DNA from: Azospirillum humicireducens
Lineage (GTDB): Bacteria; Pseudomonadota; Alphaproteobacteria; Azospirillales; Azospirillaceae
Assembly (NCBI RefSeq): GCF_001639105.2
Contig: NZ_CP028907.1
Coordinates: forward strand, 529,095-583,712
Length of the DNA: 54,618 bases
Reading direction: 5' to 3'
Positions 35,103-43,725 of this stretch are shown here, in pieces (position 1 is the stretch's first letter; the number at the start of each line of letters is the position of its first letter). Made by a program: the position numbers and the translations under genes. The notes below the pieces were generated by a model. That model saw only the letters and a list, made by a program, of their open reading frames with translations. It was not told the origin of the DNA and made no database searches.

Positions 35103-38100
35103 TCAGTACAGGGTTCGCGCCGACAGGTCGGCTTTGGTCGACGGGCTGCCGTAGAACTGCATGGACATCCGCAACCCATCGATCAGACGGCTGTATTCGG
35201 CTTCGCCGACGGCATTGCCGAGTGCGTTCTCGCTGATCGGCACGCTTGCCTTCAGGAAGCTCGTCAGCGGCTCGTCGCGGATGAAGTCCTCCAGCTGCTC
35301 GAAGTAGGAGCGCTCGGTCTCCCCGTTTCGGTTCGCCGATTGAGGATCCGCGGCGGCCTGACGGGCGCTTTGGAATGCGGCGTCGGCAGTGATCGGGAAC
35401 CGCTTGGCATTGCCGGCCTCCCGCCGCTGGAGGACGAAGACAACCGCCGCACGGATCAGATCGCCATTGTCCAGGTCCACCGGCGCATCCCGGTTCGGCG
35501 CCCTCCAGAACCAGCGTCGCTCCGCCTCGTCGCGGAAGACCGCACCGGTCGCCAAGCAATGCACGAACGCCTGGAACTGATGCGGGTTGTCGAGCAGCCG
35601 GACGATACGCGGCGGTATGAGGCGGGAGGCCTCCATCTCCAGGGACAGGCGCCGGGAGAAGACGCGCTCGATGAACCAGGCCTCGGCCTCGCCCCGGAAC
35701 GGATGGTAGATCAGCGCACGCTGGAGTTCCGCGTCGGCTCCCTGTCCGCGCTCCACGCGCAGGGTTTCAAGATACTTCTTTTCGCAATCCTTCACGTCCT
35801 TGATGTGGCCGTGCTCCATCCGCGCCGCCTTCAGCAGGATGAGCGACGTCGGATCGGAGTAGGTGGTGATCGGGCTGTTGACCTGATCGCCGTCGCTGGC
35901 ATCCGCCAGGCGCGCCCTGAGGGCATCGGCGATGTTCTGTTTGTCGCCGCCGCTCGGCTGCCGGTAGACCCAGCGGCAGGCGGCCATGCGCCCGTCGCTC
36001 AGGAGCAGCTTTGCGGACCCCCGGAAACGCTTCACGATTTCGTCGACGGACAGCCTTTCATGCGTGCGGTTGTGCTGCTGCTCGTATTGGAGATAGTCGA
36101 AGATGTCGATGTCCTGAAGCCGGCTGTCGACCGCTGGACGGAACCGGTCGCGCAGAAGCTCGTGCACGTCGCGCAGATCGGCCACGGGCCGGAAGGTGCC
36201 GCCCTGTTGTTCGATGGCCAGCGAGACGGCGGGGCGGCCGTCCGGCCCGATGGCGGCCTGCCAGCGGGTTCGCGCCACCATCTGGTCGGCCAGCGTGCTC
36301 CCTTGGTCGATGACCGCCCGCTGCCTCATCACATCGGTAAAGCCGCGCATGGTGATGTCGAAAGCGCCGTTCTCCTGCTCCTGGCGGGAGGCGAGGCTGA
36401 TCATCGCACGGTCGTCGCGCGACAGCCGCAGCAGGCGGTCGGTCAGGCGCTGGATGTGGTTCTTGCGCACGGCGCTCAGGGCGGGAAGCTGCCCGGCCTG
36501 GGGCAGGACCGTGTGGACCAGCGCCTCCCGGATCGCGTCGGACCATTGGCCGTACCGTTTCCGGACCGCCCCGACGATCTCGCGCATGTCGGCGAGCAGG
36601 TGTCTTTTCTGGAACCAGGTCACATATCGCGCGGCATCGTCGCGCGCCGCCTTCTGCGGGCCGTCGATCCAGGTGGTCAGCGACATGAAGGGGGGGCGGA
36701 CATCGCCCAGCCCGGTGATCGCGTCGATGACCTCCTGCCGCTGAAGTGCTGCGCCGGAATCCATGTGGTCCAGGCAGCGCTTGATCACGTCCTCGATGGT
36801 GCCGAGCGGCCCGGCCAGACCCGCCAGCTCCTGCGTTTCGGCATACAGCCGCGTCAGCGGCGTTCCGGCGGCCGGGTCCTCGGCGGTCACGCCTATGGAT
36901 TGGGTCGCGTTGATCGCCTCGGCGATCATCCGGTCGGTCATCTCGTTCAGCGTGCGCGAGATCACCTTGCGCACGAGGCGCCGGCCCTTTTCGAAGGTCC
37001 GTTCGCCGCCCTGGGGATCGGTGTAGGAGTCGAGCGTGGCGCGCAGATCGCGTGCGAAGCGGTCACGGGATTCCGTCTGGGATTCCTTGATGCCCTTCGC
37101 CCTGCGGTTCTCCTCGTAGCTTTTGATCTCGATCCGTTCGACGGGCAGGCCGTCGTTGAGGTCGCCATATGACAGGAATGGGTTGCAATAGGCCAGCGGC
37201 AGGTCGTTGGCCAGCTCGTCCGCAGTCACCTCCTGTCGCGAAACCTCGATGGCTCCGAACTCGTACCAGCGGTTGACCACGGTTTCCGGGTCGAGATGCT
37301 GCTCCATGTAGGCAGGAAGCCGCTCGCGCTCCTGGTCGGCGAGGTCGCGCAGCTCCTTGAAGAGTTTCAGCATGCTCTCGACACGGGCGCGGGCCGCGTC
37401 CTGGCGGTCGCGCTGGGCTCCGACGTGGACGCCGGTGATGAAGCCGTCCTCCTCCTCCTTCGGCGCACCGATCGCGCGCAGGAAGTCCTGGACCTGTTCC
37501 CAGACGAAAAGCTCGGCATAGGTGTTGAGCGGGATCGACAGTCGGGCGCCGCCGAAGCTGAGGGGATGGCCGTCCTGGTTGACCAGCTCCTCCATCATCT
37601 TCGGGCCGATGTTGACGTCGAGGAAGCTGTCGATGGCGTTGGCGACGGAATTGAAGAACGAGATCCGCTTCTCGTTTCCAGTGCACCGTTCGCCGAGATA
37701 GACGAGGTAATCGAACAGGCGGTCGGGGATCAGTGCGCGCTGTTGGCCGTAAGCGTCGTAGACGATGTCAGCCGCGGCCGTTGCCGGAACGGTGCTCGTC
37801 GCGAAGCGGTCCTCCGCCGGGATATCCAGTTCCTGGAAGCGGGCCAGTTCGCGGAAGAAGCTGTAGGCACGCGCCGGGCTGATTCCGTGGGCGCCGTCAT
37901 ACACGTCGGGAAGAACGATGGCGCCGGCGATGGTCGGTTTAAGTTCCAACTGCTGGGCGACCATGCGGACGATGACGGCGGCATCGATGAGGCAGCCCGC
38001 GCCGGTGCCGCCCGCCGCGGAACCGATCACCCAGACGTTGACAACGTCGCCCGTGCCATTGTTCGCGAGATCGCGCAGGGTCTTCGTGAGCTGCGCGGTG

Positions 38101-38567
38101 ATCCGGTCGATGTTCGCGAACATGGCGAAGCGACCGATCTGCCGCTGTTGTGCGGCGCCGCTCGTCACATTGCGGGCGGCGGGCGGCACGATCTTGGAAA
38201 TCCAGTCGGTGTGCAGCCAGTTCTTCAGATGCGGATGGCGGTTGCGGTCCCCGGCCGCCGTCATCTCGTTCTCGACCAGGGTGCGCAGACCCGGCTGCCC
38301 CTCTTCGAGGGGCAGATATTCGGAGTTGGGATCGAGGTGGATGTGCTCGTTGGTCAGGCCGGTGGCGATGACCTCCTTTGCCCCGGCGCCGCCGGCGATG
38401 TCGACGGTCTCGCCGGGCTTCCAGAGACTGCGCGTGATCGTGTCGAACTCGATGAAGGCCAGGTGCGGCGGCCGGCTGCCGTATTTGTAGACCGCCAGCT
38501 CTTTCAAGTAGGTGAGGATGTGGGTGCCCGTTCCGCCGAACCCCAGGACAAGCGTTTTCACCGTCAT
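35103..38567 (-). CDS. Tubulin/FtsZ-like GTPase-domain protein (Tubulin_2 type)
   Basis: 1154 aa with no signal peptide or membrane span, so cytosolic. The N-terminus is a classical tubulin-superfamily nucleotide fold: TLVLGFGGTGTHILTYLKEL (GFGGTGT at 9-15), and the signature loop NVWVIGSAAGGTGAGCLIDA with GGTGAG at 186-191, matching the tubulin/FtsZ GGGTGSG. The rest (about 450-1154) is long and mainly helical, without a family I can name. This is far larger than FtsZ (about 380 aa) and resembles the large tubulin-like proteins seen beside VWA genes. AAGGA lies about 9 bases before the ATG at 38567; the next gene starts immediately after its stop. It is the only one of the operon's tubulin-like proteins with an intact loop, so it is the likely GTP-binding, perhaps polymerising, member. 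Confidence 0.9.
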   Translation of the reverse strand: MTVKTLVLGFGGTGTHILTYLKELAVYKYGSRPPHLAFIEFDTITRSLWKPGETVDIAGGAGAKEVIATGLTNEHIHLDPNSEYLPLEEGQPGLRTLVENEMTAAGDRNRHPHLKNWLHTDWISKIVPPAARNVTSGAAQQRQIGRFAMFANIDRITAQLTKTLRDLANNGTGDVVNVWVIGSAAGGTGAGCLIDAAVIVRMVAQQLELKPTIAGAIVLPDVYDGAHGISPARAYSFFRELARFQELDIPAEDRFATSTVPATAAADIVYDAYGQQRALIPDRLFDYLVYLGERCTGNEKRISFFNSVANAIDSFLDVNIGPKMMEELVNQDGHPLSFGGARLSIPLNTYAELFVWEQVQDFLRAIGAPKEEEDGFITGVHVGAQRDRQDAARARVESMLKLFKELRDLADQERERLPAYMEQHLDPETVVNRWYEFGAIEVSRQEVTADELANDLPLAYCNPFLSYGDLNDGLPVERIEIKSYEENRRAKGIKESQTESRDRFARDLRATLDSYTDPQGGERTFEKGRRLVRKVISRTLNEMTDRMIAEAINATQSIGVTAEDPAAGTPLTRLYAETQELAGLAGPLGTIEDVIKRCLDHMDSGAALQRQEVIDAITGLGDVRPPFMSLTTWIDGPQKAARDDAARYVTWFQKRHLLADMREIVGAVRKRYGQWSDAIREALVHTVLPQAGQLPALSAVRKNHIQRLTDRLLRLSRDDRAMISLASRQEQENGAFDITMRGFTDVMRQRAVIDQGSTLADQMVARTRWQAAIGPDGRPAVSLAIEQQGGTFRPVADLRDVHELLRDRFRPAVDSRLQDIDIFDYLQYEQQHNRTHERLSVDEIVKRFRGSAKLLLSDGRMAACRWVYRQPSGGDKQNIADALRARLADASDGDQVNSPITTYSDPTSLILLKAARMEHGHIKDVKDCEKKYLETLRVERGQGADAELQRALIYHPFRGEAEAWFIERVFSRRLSLEMEASRLIPPRIVRLLDNPHQFQAFVHCLATGAVFRDEAERRWFWRAPNRDAPVDLDNGDLIRAAVVFVLQRREAGNAKRFPITADAAFQSARQAAADPQSANRNGETERSYFEQLEDFIRDEPLTSFLKASVPISENALGNAVGEAEYSRLIDGLRMSMQFYGSPSTKADLSARTLY

Positions 38568-38612
38568 TGTTCAGGTCCTTCCCCGCGCTTCATGGTCAGG
38601 TGTTGAGGCAGA

Positions 38613-40907
38613 TCAGGCGGCTGAGCGCGCCGTGGTCTCCCGGAGAGCGATGAACCAGTCGTGGTCTTTCAGCCCGCGCAGCTTCTCGCCATCGGGATTT
38701 GCCTTGATGATGTGGCTGTACGGCTTGGGATCGCCGTCGTAGCGGTAGGTGACCTCCGCCGCGGTGCGTCCGCCGGCCACGTCCATTCGGCGCAGCGACA
38801 GAGCGGCGATCTTGCGGCGCGTGCCGCCGTCCTGGACCTCCAAGACGTGCTTGAAGGTTTGCCGATAGATGCCGGTGACCGGGATCTGCTTGCCCGACCG
38901 GTAGCCGCGGCGCCGGTCGTAAACGATCAGTTCCACGACTGCCCCGCGACGCCGGTCTTCCGAGCGGATGCGGTGACGCGGGATCTGCCACCATGCCACT
39001 CCCGCCACGAGTGCCGCGGCCAGCGCTGCAACGACCGTCGCCAGCCCTGCGGTCACCCAGAGCGGCCAGCGCAGGAGGAACCCTGCCAACGTCATCGGAT
39101 CGCCCGCGACGCGTTCGGGAACTGCACCCCCGTCCAGGCGCACACCGGACAGCCGTCGACCGTCCAGAAGCGCATCCATCGGCTTGACCCGCAGGGCCCG
39201 CTCAAGCGGAACCAGCCATCCCTCGCCACGCCACAGGTCGAACCCGGCCGGCAGCGAAACCACGAAGCGGTCGCCATCCAGCGCGACCTTGAGCGGTCCG
39301 CCAACCGGCTGTCCGGAAACCGGATCGATCGCTTCGGCCTTGAGCCAGGTGGCTGGATTGGCGACGACCTCATCCAGCCGTTCGATGAACCGGCCACTGC
39401 CCTCAACGAGACGGAAGCGCAGGTCGACGCCATCTTCTCCGAGACCGGGAAAGAGCCCGACGACACCGACCGCGGGCGCTTCCAGCATCAGGTTAAACGG
39501 AGCATGTCGGGAAACGGTCAGGGGGAACTCGTTGATGTCCGCGCCGCGGAACAGGTCGAGCACGCTTCCGTCCGGGCCTGTCGCCTTCAGCCGCAATCTG
39601 GCGACATATTGGCCGGCGGTGTCCGGCGTCCAATCGGCCAGAACTCTCCCCTTTTCCGCCATGCGCACCGGCACCTCGGCCACTTGCCTGCCGCCCACGC
39701 CTGTGATCTGCACGGTGCCCGAAATCGGCCATCCCGGCACGGCATCCATGGCGATCCGCGGATTGGCGCCATTGAGCTGGAACGCCAGGGTGGAGGGAAC
39801 CTCGCGGGGGAGTTCCCCGCCGGGGCCGACCAGGGTGGCGACCGGGCCATACTCGCGGACTTCGATGAGGGCTTCGGTGGCGTCGACGGACATGAGGCGG
39901 TACTCGCCCGTCGGCGGATCCTTCAGGACGAACAGATTGAAAAGCCCCGACGTCGCACCGCCGGCCGAACCGGCGCCGGCGACCGGCGCCACCGTCCGGC
40001 CGCTCGGATCCACCAGCGTCACCGCCGGTTGCGGCCGCGGGTACTGCACGGAGACGACGAGCTGACGCAGGTAGGGCGTGGCGACGAACGACCATCCGGA
40101 CGGGGCCGGCGTGCGCTCCCTCAGCCAGCGGTCGACGAAGACGTTGGCGAGCTTGACCGCGTCCGGAAATGCGCCGACAGCGCGAAGTGCCCTGTCGGCA
40201 TCGCCGGTGACGGTCCGCCAGAATGTGCCGTCCGAGGGGCCGCCATCGGCAAGCTGCTGATCCCAGAACCGGTTGTTCCTATCCAGACCGATCACCCACA
40301 GCACGGCTCCGGCATCCCGCAACGCTCGCACCTGGGTTTCGATTTCCTGCCGCAGAACCTTGGCGGGAGCGTTGTTCTGCCGCTCCGGCCGCCCGTCGGT
40401 GATGAGCAGGACGATGCGGCTTCGCGCGGATGCGCCCGGAACGGGTTTCAGCCGGTCCATCTGACTCTTGACCAGAGCAAGCGCTTTCGGCGTATCGGTG
40501 TAATGCAGGTTCTGCGGCGCCACCCGCGCCATGGCGAAATCGACCGTGGTGAAGGGCTTGGCCGGGTCGGCGGGGTCGTGGGCCAGTTCGACCCAGTCGA
40601 CGGCGACTCTGGTCTTGTCGGCGGACCCGAACTCGATGATGGACGCACGATGACGGCGGGAGGACTCGAAGATATCGGCGGACAGGCGGCGCAGGATTTG
40701 CTCCACCAGACTTATCCGGTGGCTTTCGGCATCGCTCGCCGGCTCGTTGCGGCCGCCGCCCATGCTTTGGGATTGATCAATGACGATCAGGACGTCCAAC
40801 TCCTGGGCGCCAATGGACGGCATCGGGCTTTGCGCCAGAACGGGGGCACGCGCGAACGCCAGGCAGACTATGAAAATCGCGGCAACCAGCAATCTACGCT
40901 CGACCAT
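38613..40907 (-). CDS. Signal-peptide VWA protein with C-terminal membrane anchor, first gene of the operon
   Basis: 764 aa. A signal peptide (MVERRLLVAAIFIVCLAFAR then APVLAQ) precedes a VWA domain with a complete MIDAS: Asp44/Ser46/Ser48 in IVIDQSQSM, Thr in YTDTPKAL and Asp in LLITDGRPE. A long beta-rich segment (about 260-600, Ig-like in appearance) leads to a single span near 616-640 (TAGLATVVAALAAALVAG). A basic cytosolic tail of about 124 residues begins QIPRHRIRSEDRRRG. AAGG lies 6 bases before the ATG at 40907. It heads the operon (45-bp gap to the tubulin-like gene). Predicted role: outer metal-dependent binding module of the complex, with the tail contacting the cytosolic partners. 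Confidence 0.9.
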   Translation of the reverse strand: MVERRLLVAAIFIVCLAFARAPVLAQSPMPSIGAQELDVLIVIDQSQSMGGGRNEPASDAESHRISLVEQILRRLSADIFESSRRHRASIIEFGSADKTRVAVDWVELAHDPADPAKPFTTVDFAMARVAPQNLHYTDTPKALALVKSQMDRLKPVPGASARSRIVLLITDGRPERQNNAPAKVLRQEIETQVRALRDAGAVLWVIGLDRNNRFWDQQLADGGPSDGTFWRTVTGDADRALRAVGAFPDAVKLANVFVDRWLRERTPAPSGWSFVATPYLRQLVVSVQYPRPQPAVTLVDPSGRTVAPVAGAGSAGGATSGLFNLFVLKDPPTGEYRLMSVDATEALIEVREYGPVATLVGPGGELPREVPSTLAFQLNGANPRIAMDAVPGWPISGTVQITGVGGRQVAEVPVRMAEKGRVLADWTPDTAGQYVARLRLKATGPDGSVLDLFRGADINEFPLTVSRHAPFNLMLEAPAVGVVGLFPGLGEDGVDLRFRLVEGSGRFIERLDEVVANPATWLKAEAIDPVSGQPVGGPLKVALDGDRFVVSLPAGFDLWRGEGWLVPLERALRVKPMDALLDGRRLSGVRLDGGAVPERVAGDPMTLAGFLLRWPLWVTAGLATVVAALAAALVAGVAWWQIPRHRIRSEDRRRGAVVELIVYDRRRGYRSGKQIPVTGIYRQTFKHVLEVQDGGTRRKIAALSLRRMDVAGGRTAAEVTYRYDGDPKPYSHIIKANPDGEKLRGLKDHDWFIALRETTARSAA

Positions 40908-41121
40908 AGTTCGCCTTTTTCTTCGATTCTGCGGGCTTGATCCCGGCGGCTCTCCAAAAATTCACGGCAACAGTGGAAATGCATGGCAAATGCCCGACAT
41001 CTCACTGCGCTCGACATACGAATGCGTGAAAGCAATGCTCATATAAAAAACAACTCTCTCATGGTTTACCAAATTAACCGTTCGTTCTCTTACTATATCC
41101 AATGGTATCAGCGCTTTCGTC

Positions 41122-41152
41122 ATATGTCTACGAGTGCATATGGATGACATAT
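41122..41152. promoter_or_regulatory. Inverted ATATGTC / GACATAT half-sites
   Basis: ATATGTC (41122-41128) and GACATAT (41146-41152) form an inverted pair separated by 17 bases. The half-site is identical to the one in the palindrome before the 516-aa gene (5147-5162). It may be chance in AT-rich DNA. Confidence 0.25.
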
Positions 41153-41192
41153 CTATGTATTATTGCACATTCAAAATGATTTTATAAAAACA

Positions 41193-41208
41193 AGTAATTG
41201 TAATTACT
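41193..41208. promoter_or_regulatory. Perfect 7-2-7 palindrome AGTAATT-GT-AATTACT
   Basis: A perfect inverted repeat with the helical-phase geometry of a dimeric regulator site, in the AT-rich core about 285 bases upstream of the first operon gene. The regulator is unknown. Confidence 0.4.
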
Positions 41209-41251
41209 ACTAATAATTAATTGATTGCTTTAAAATATATCGCCAATAATT

Positions 41252-41266
41252 CAATGATTATCATTG
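41252..41266. promoter_or_regulatory. Perfect 7-1-7 palindrome, Fur-like
   Basis: CAATGAT-T-ATCATTG is perfectly symmetrical. The core AATGATTATCATT resembles Fur/Zur-type boxes, but alphaproteobacterial iron regulators often use other sites. It could serve either flanking unit, about 345 bases from the operon start and about 800 from the amine cluster. Confidence 0.35.
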
Positions 41267-42063
41267 TTTAAGGGTTCGATTTGAGGGTCTCCTGTGTTTT
41301 TTCATTTTCCCCTCCGTCATCTATGCGGAGGAAGAGAGAATCATAGCGGGATGAAATCTGTACGCCAAAGAAACCATGACTGTGTTTGCACTTGCAGAAA
41401 GATCCGGGCCAGCGTCGATACCACCCGCATGCGTTGTGCAGATCGTCAACCGACGGGACACCCGCGCCACGAATCGATTGTGACCGGATGCCCAAGGCCT
41501 TCGAAGACCACAGCGGCCGGGACCATGTTGAATGTCGATCGGCAGGCCGCACCCTCTCCGCGGCGCGCTGGAGTGCGCATGAGCGGCCGAAACCATGGGC
41601 TGACCTGAAATATCAAAAAATTGACCGATCCTATCAAGCAGTTTGGAGCCTTTTCCCAAATCTTGATTGGACAAGCCGTCTATCGGCATCGGCAGCAATA
41701 CAGCTCACTGACCAAGCCTCCGCTGGGAAGGACGCCATCCGTGACACATCGACCAGCAACAGGAGAATCACTTCCATCGCAATGCACTGACCGAAAAAAC
41801 GAAACGTCTCCAATAGTGTAGATATCATTCCCGGAAATTTTATCTTCAGATATCGGAATATTAACGCGCAGATTATTTGTTATTTTATTCTAGCGTCTTC
41901 GTCACCGTATCCAGTTTCGTCAATATCAACGCCACAAGAGCGGAAAACCGGCCGCCATTTTTCGGCTCCCTTCCCACCTCCCGCATCAGCCGGGCGAGCG
42001 GCCTCCGCCGCCTTCACGAGCATCGGATTGCTCGCCCCAGCGCTTTCAGGAAAGAACGGCACA

Positions 42064-43203
42064 ATGAGCGACCTGCCCAGGATCGATTTCCTCTATCTCT
42101 CGGAACAGGACATGGTGAAAGCCGGCGTGACCGACATGGCCGCCTGCGTGGACACGATGGAAGACATGTTCGTGCTGCTGCATACCGGCGATTACCGGAT
42201 GGCCGGCGCCAACAACGACTCCCATGGCGCCATGGTCGTCTTTCCGGAAAACTCTCCCTTCCCGACCATGCCGAAGCCGACGGCCGACCGCCGATTCATG
42301 GCGATGCCCGCCTATCTCGGCGGCAAATACTGTACCGCGGGAATGAAATGGTACGGCTCCAACATCGCGAACCGCGAAAAGGGCCTTCCCCGTTCGATCC
42401 TGATGTTCACGCTGAACGACGCCGACACCGGCGCTCCCCTGGCGCACATGTCCGCCAACCTGCTTTCCGCCTACCGGACCGGGGCGGTTCCAGGCGTCGG
42501 GGCGCGGCATCTGGCCCGCCGCGACTCCCGGGTGGTCGGCGTCTATGGTCCGGGCGTCATGGCGAAGACGTCGCTCGCGGCCTTCATGGCGACCTGCCCG
42601 AACATCGACACGGTGAAGGTCCAGGGCCGCGGGCAGAAAAGCCTCGACAGCTTCATCTCCTGGACACGGGAAACCTACCCGCAGATCACCACGATCGAAG
42701 TCGTCCACGACATCGAGACGATCGTCCGCGATTCCGACATCGTGACCTACTGCGCATCCGGCGAAACCGGCGACGTCTCCAAATACCCCATCGTCAAGCG
42801 CGACTGGGTCAAGCCGGGCGCGTTCCTGTCGATGCCGGCGTCCTGCGAGATCGATGCCGGCATGGAAAAATCCGACATCCGCAAGGTGATGGACAACATC
42901 GGCCTCTATGAGGCGTGGTTCGAGGAACTGCCCAAGCCCGCCCATGTCCATGTGCCGGTCATCGGCGTCCGCTTCATGGACATGATCCATGAAGGAAAGA
43001 TGAACCGCGAAGAACTCGAAGACCTCGGCGCGATCTGCGCCGGTGCCCGGCCCGGCCGTCGAAACGACGAGGAGATCATCATCCTGTCGGTCGGCGGCAT
43101 GCCGGTCGAGGACGTCGCCTGGGGCACCGTCGTTTACCGCAATGCCGTGAAGAAGGGGATCGGGGTGACGCTCAATCTCTGGGACACGCCGGTTCTGCGC
43201 TGA
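42064..43203 (+). CDS. Ornithine cyclodeaminase/mu-crystallin family protein (tyramine oxidase subunit B-like)
   Basis: 379 aa. This Rossmann-fold family includes ornithine cyclodeaminase and ketimine reductases; close relatives in amine-oxidation clusters are commonly annotated as tyramine oxidase subunit B. Visible: the N-terminal FLYLSEQDMVKAGVTDMAAC, the substrate-side block MPAYLGGKYCTAGMKWYGSN, the Arg of SAYRTGAVPGVGARHLARRD, and the dinucleotide loop VVGVYGPGVMAKTSLAAF. AGGAAAG precedes the ATG at 42064; a longer frame from 42028 is not needed. It is the first of three plus-strand genes (Rid-family, FAD oxidoreductase) with short gaps, then an AraC regulator. The amine substrate is inferred from context, not from residues. 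Confidence 0.85.
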   Translation: MSDLPRIDFLYLSEQDMVKAGVTDMAACVDTMEDMFVLLHTGDYRMAGANNDSHGAMVVFPENSPFPTMPKPTADRRFMAMPAYLGGKYCTAGMKWYGSNIANREKGLPRSILMFTLNDADTGAPLAHMSANLLSAYRTGAVPGVGARHLARRDSRVVGVYGPGVMAKTSLAAFMATCPNIDTVKVQGRGQKSLDSFISWTRETYPQITTIEVVHDIETIVRDSDIVTYCASGETGDVSKYPIVKRDWVKPGAFLSMPASCEIDAGMEKSDIRKVMDNIGLYEAWFEELPKPAHVHVPVIGVRFMDMIHEGKMNREELEDLGAICAGARPGRRNDEEIIILSVGGMPVEDVAWGTVVYRNAVKKGIGVTLNLWDTPVLR

Positions 43204-43251
43204 CCCATTCCTCCCCCTGGCCCTTTACCCTGGCATTTGAGAGCGTCTGAA

Positions 43252-43674
43252 ATGGTGAAGATCACCAAAGTCAAAACCGGCACGAAACTGGAAGAGATCA
43301 GCAGCTACTCGCGCATCGTCGCGGTGGACAACTGGATCTTCGTATCCAACACCGCCGGTCGCAATCCCGAGACGAAGGAGATTCCGGCCGACGTGACCGC
43401 CCAGACCAATCAGGTGTTCGACAATATCGAACGGGCGCTGAAGGCGGTCGACGCCAGTCTGGCCGACGTGGTCGCGACACGGGTGTTCATCCAGAATCCG
43501 GAGGACACCCACACCGTCATGGGGATCTTCGGCGACCGGTTCCGCGGCGTCGATCCGACCACGACCGTGACCTGCCCGCCGCTCGGCTCGACCACCTACA
43601 AGGTGGAGATCGAGGTGACCGCCTACCGGGGCAGCAGCAGGGCAGAGGTGGAACGCATCACCATCTCCCCCTGA
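43252..43674 (+). CDS. Rid-family (YjgF/YER057c/UK114) protein
   Basis: 140 aa, the length of a Rid trimer subunit. Recognisable are NWIFVSNTAGRNPETKEIP, QTNQVFDNIERALKAVDASL, DVVATRVFIQNP and the C-terminal strand KVEIEVTAY. True RidA enamine deaminases need an Arg in the PARS/PART motif before that strand. Here the segment reads VDPTTTVTCPPLGSTTYKVEIE, so the Arg is replaced by Thr. It therefore probably belongs to a Rid subgroup without classical 2-aminoacrylate deaminase activity. Lying between the cyclodeaminase-like and FAD oxidase-like genes, it may handle an imine intermediate or be a structural partner. ATG 43252 is chosen; the frame opens 15 bases earlier. Confidence 0.9.
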   Translation: MVKITKVKTGTKLEEISSYSRIVAVDNWIFVSNTAGRNPETKEIPADVTAQTNQVFDNIERALKAVDASLADVVATRVFIQNPEDTHTVMGIFGDRFRGVDPTTTVTCPPLGSTTYKVEIEVTAYRGSSRAEVERITISP

Positions 43675-43725
43675 TCCTTCTGCCCGCCCACCTTTCCCGT
43701 GCCTTTCGCATCAAGGACACCCGCC

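Larger units (their letters stand above)
40908..42063. promoter_or_regulatory. AT-rich 1.1-kb divergent promoter region
   Basis: This gene-free stretch separates the 24-kb operon (minus) from the amine-oxidation cluster (plus). Its 41040-41280 part is roughly 30% GC and 41620-41930 is also low, against about 67% around it; 41330-41600 is intermediate. Open frames up to about 130 codons exist on both strands but show neither ribosome sites nor recognisable motifs, so I do not call them genes. Several operator-like palindromes sit in the AT-rich core and are listed separately. I expect the promoters of both flanking units here but cannot place -35/-10 boxes reliably. Confidence 0.65.

Noticed and set aside
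16642..40907. Reading the large operon as a known conflict, secretion or gas-vesicle system.
   Set aside because: No nuclease, TIR, protease or pore effector, no secretion ATPase and no vesicle proteins are visible; the components are VWA, tubulin-like and Hsp70-like.
41268..41800. Open frames of 60-130 codons on both strands in the AT-rich gap.
   Set aside because: No ribosome sites, no recognisable motifs and no consistent codon pattern; treated as non-coding.
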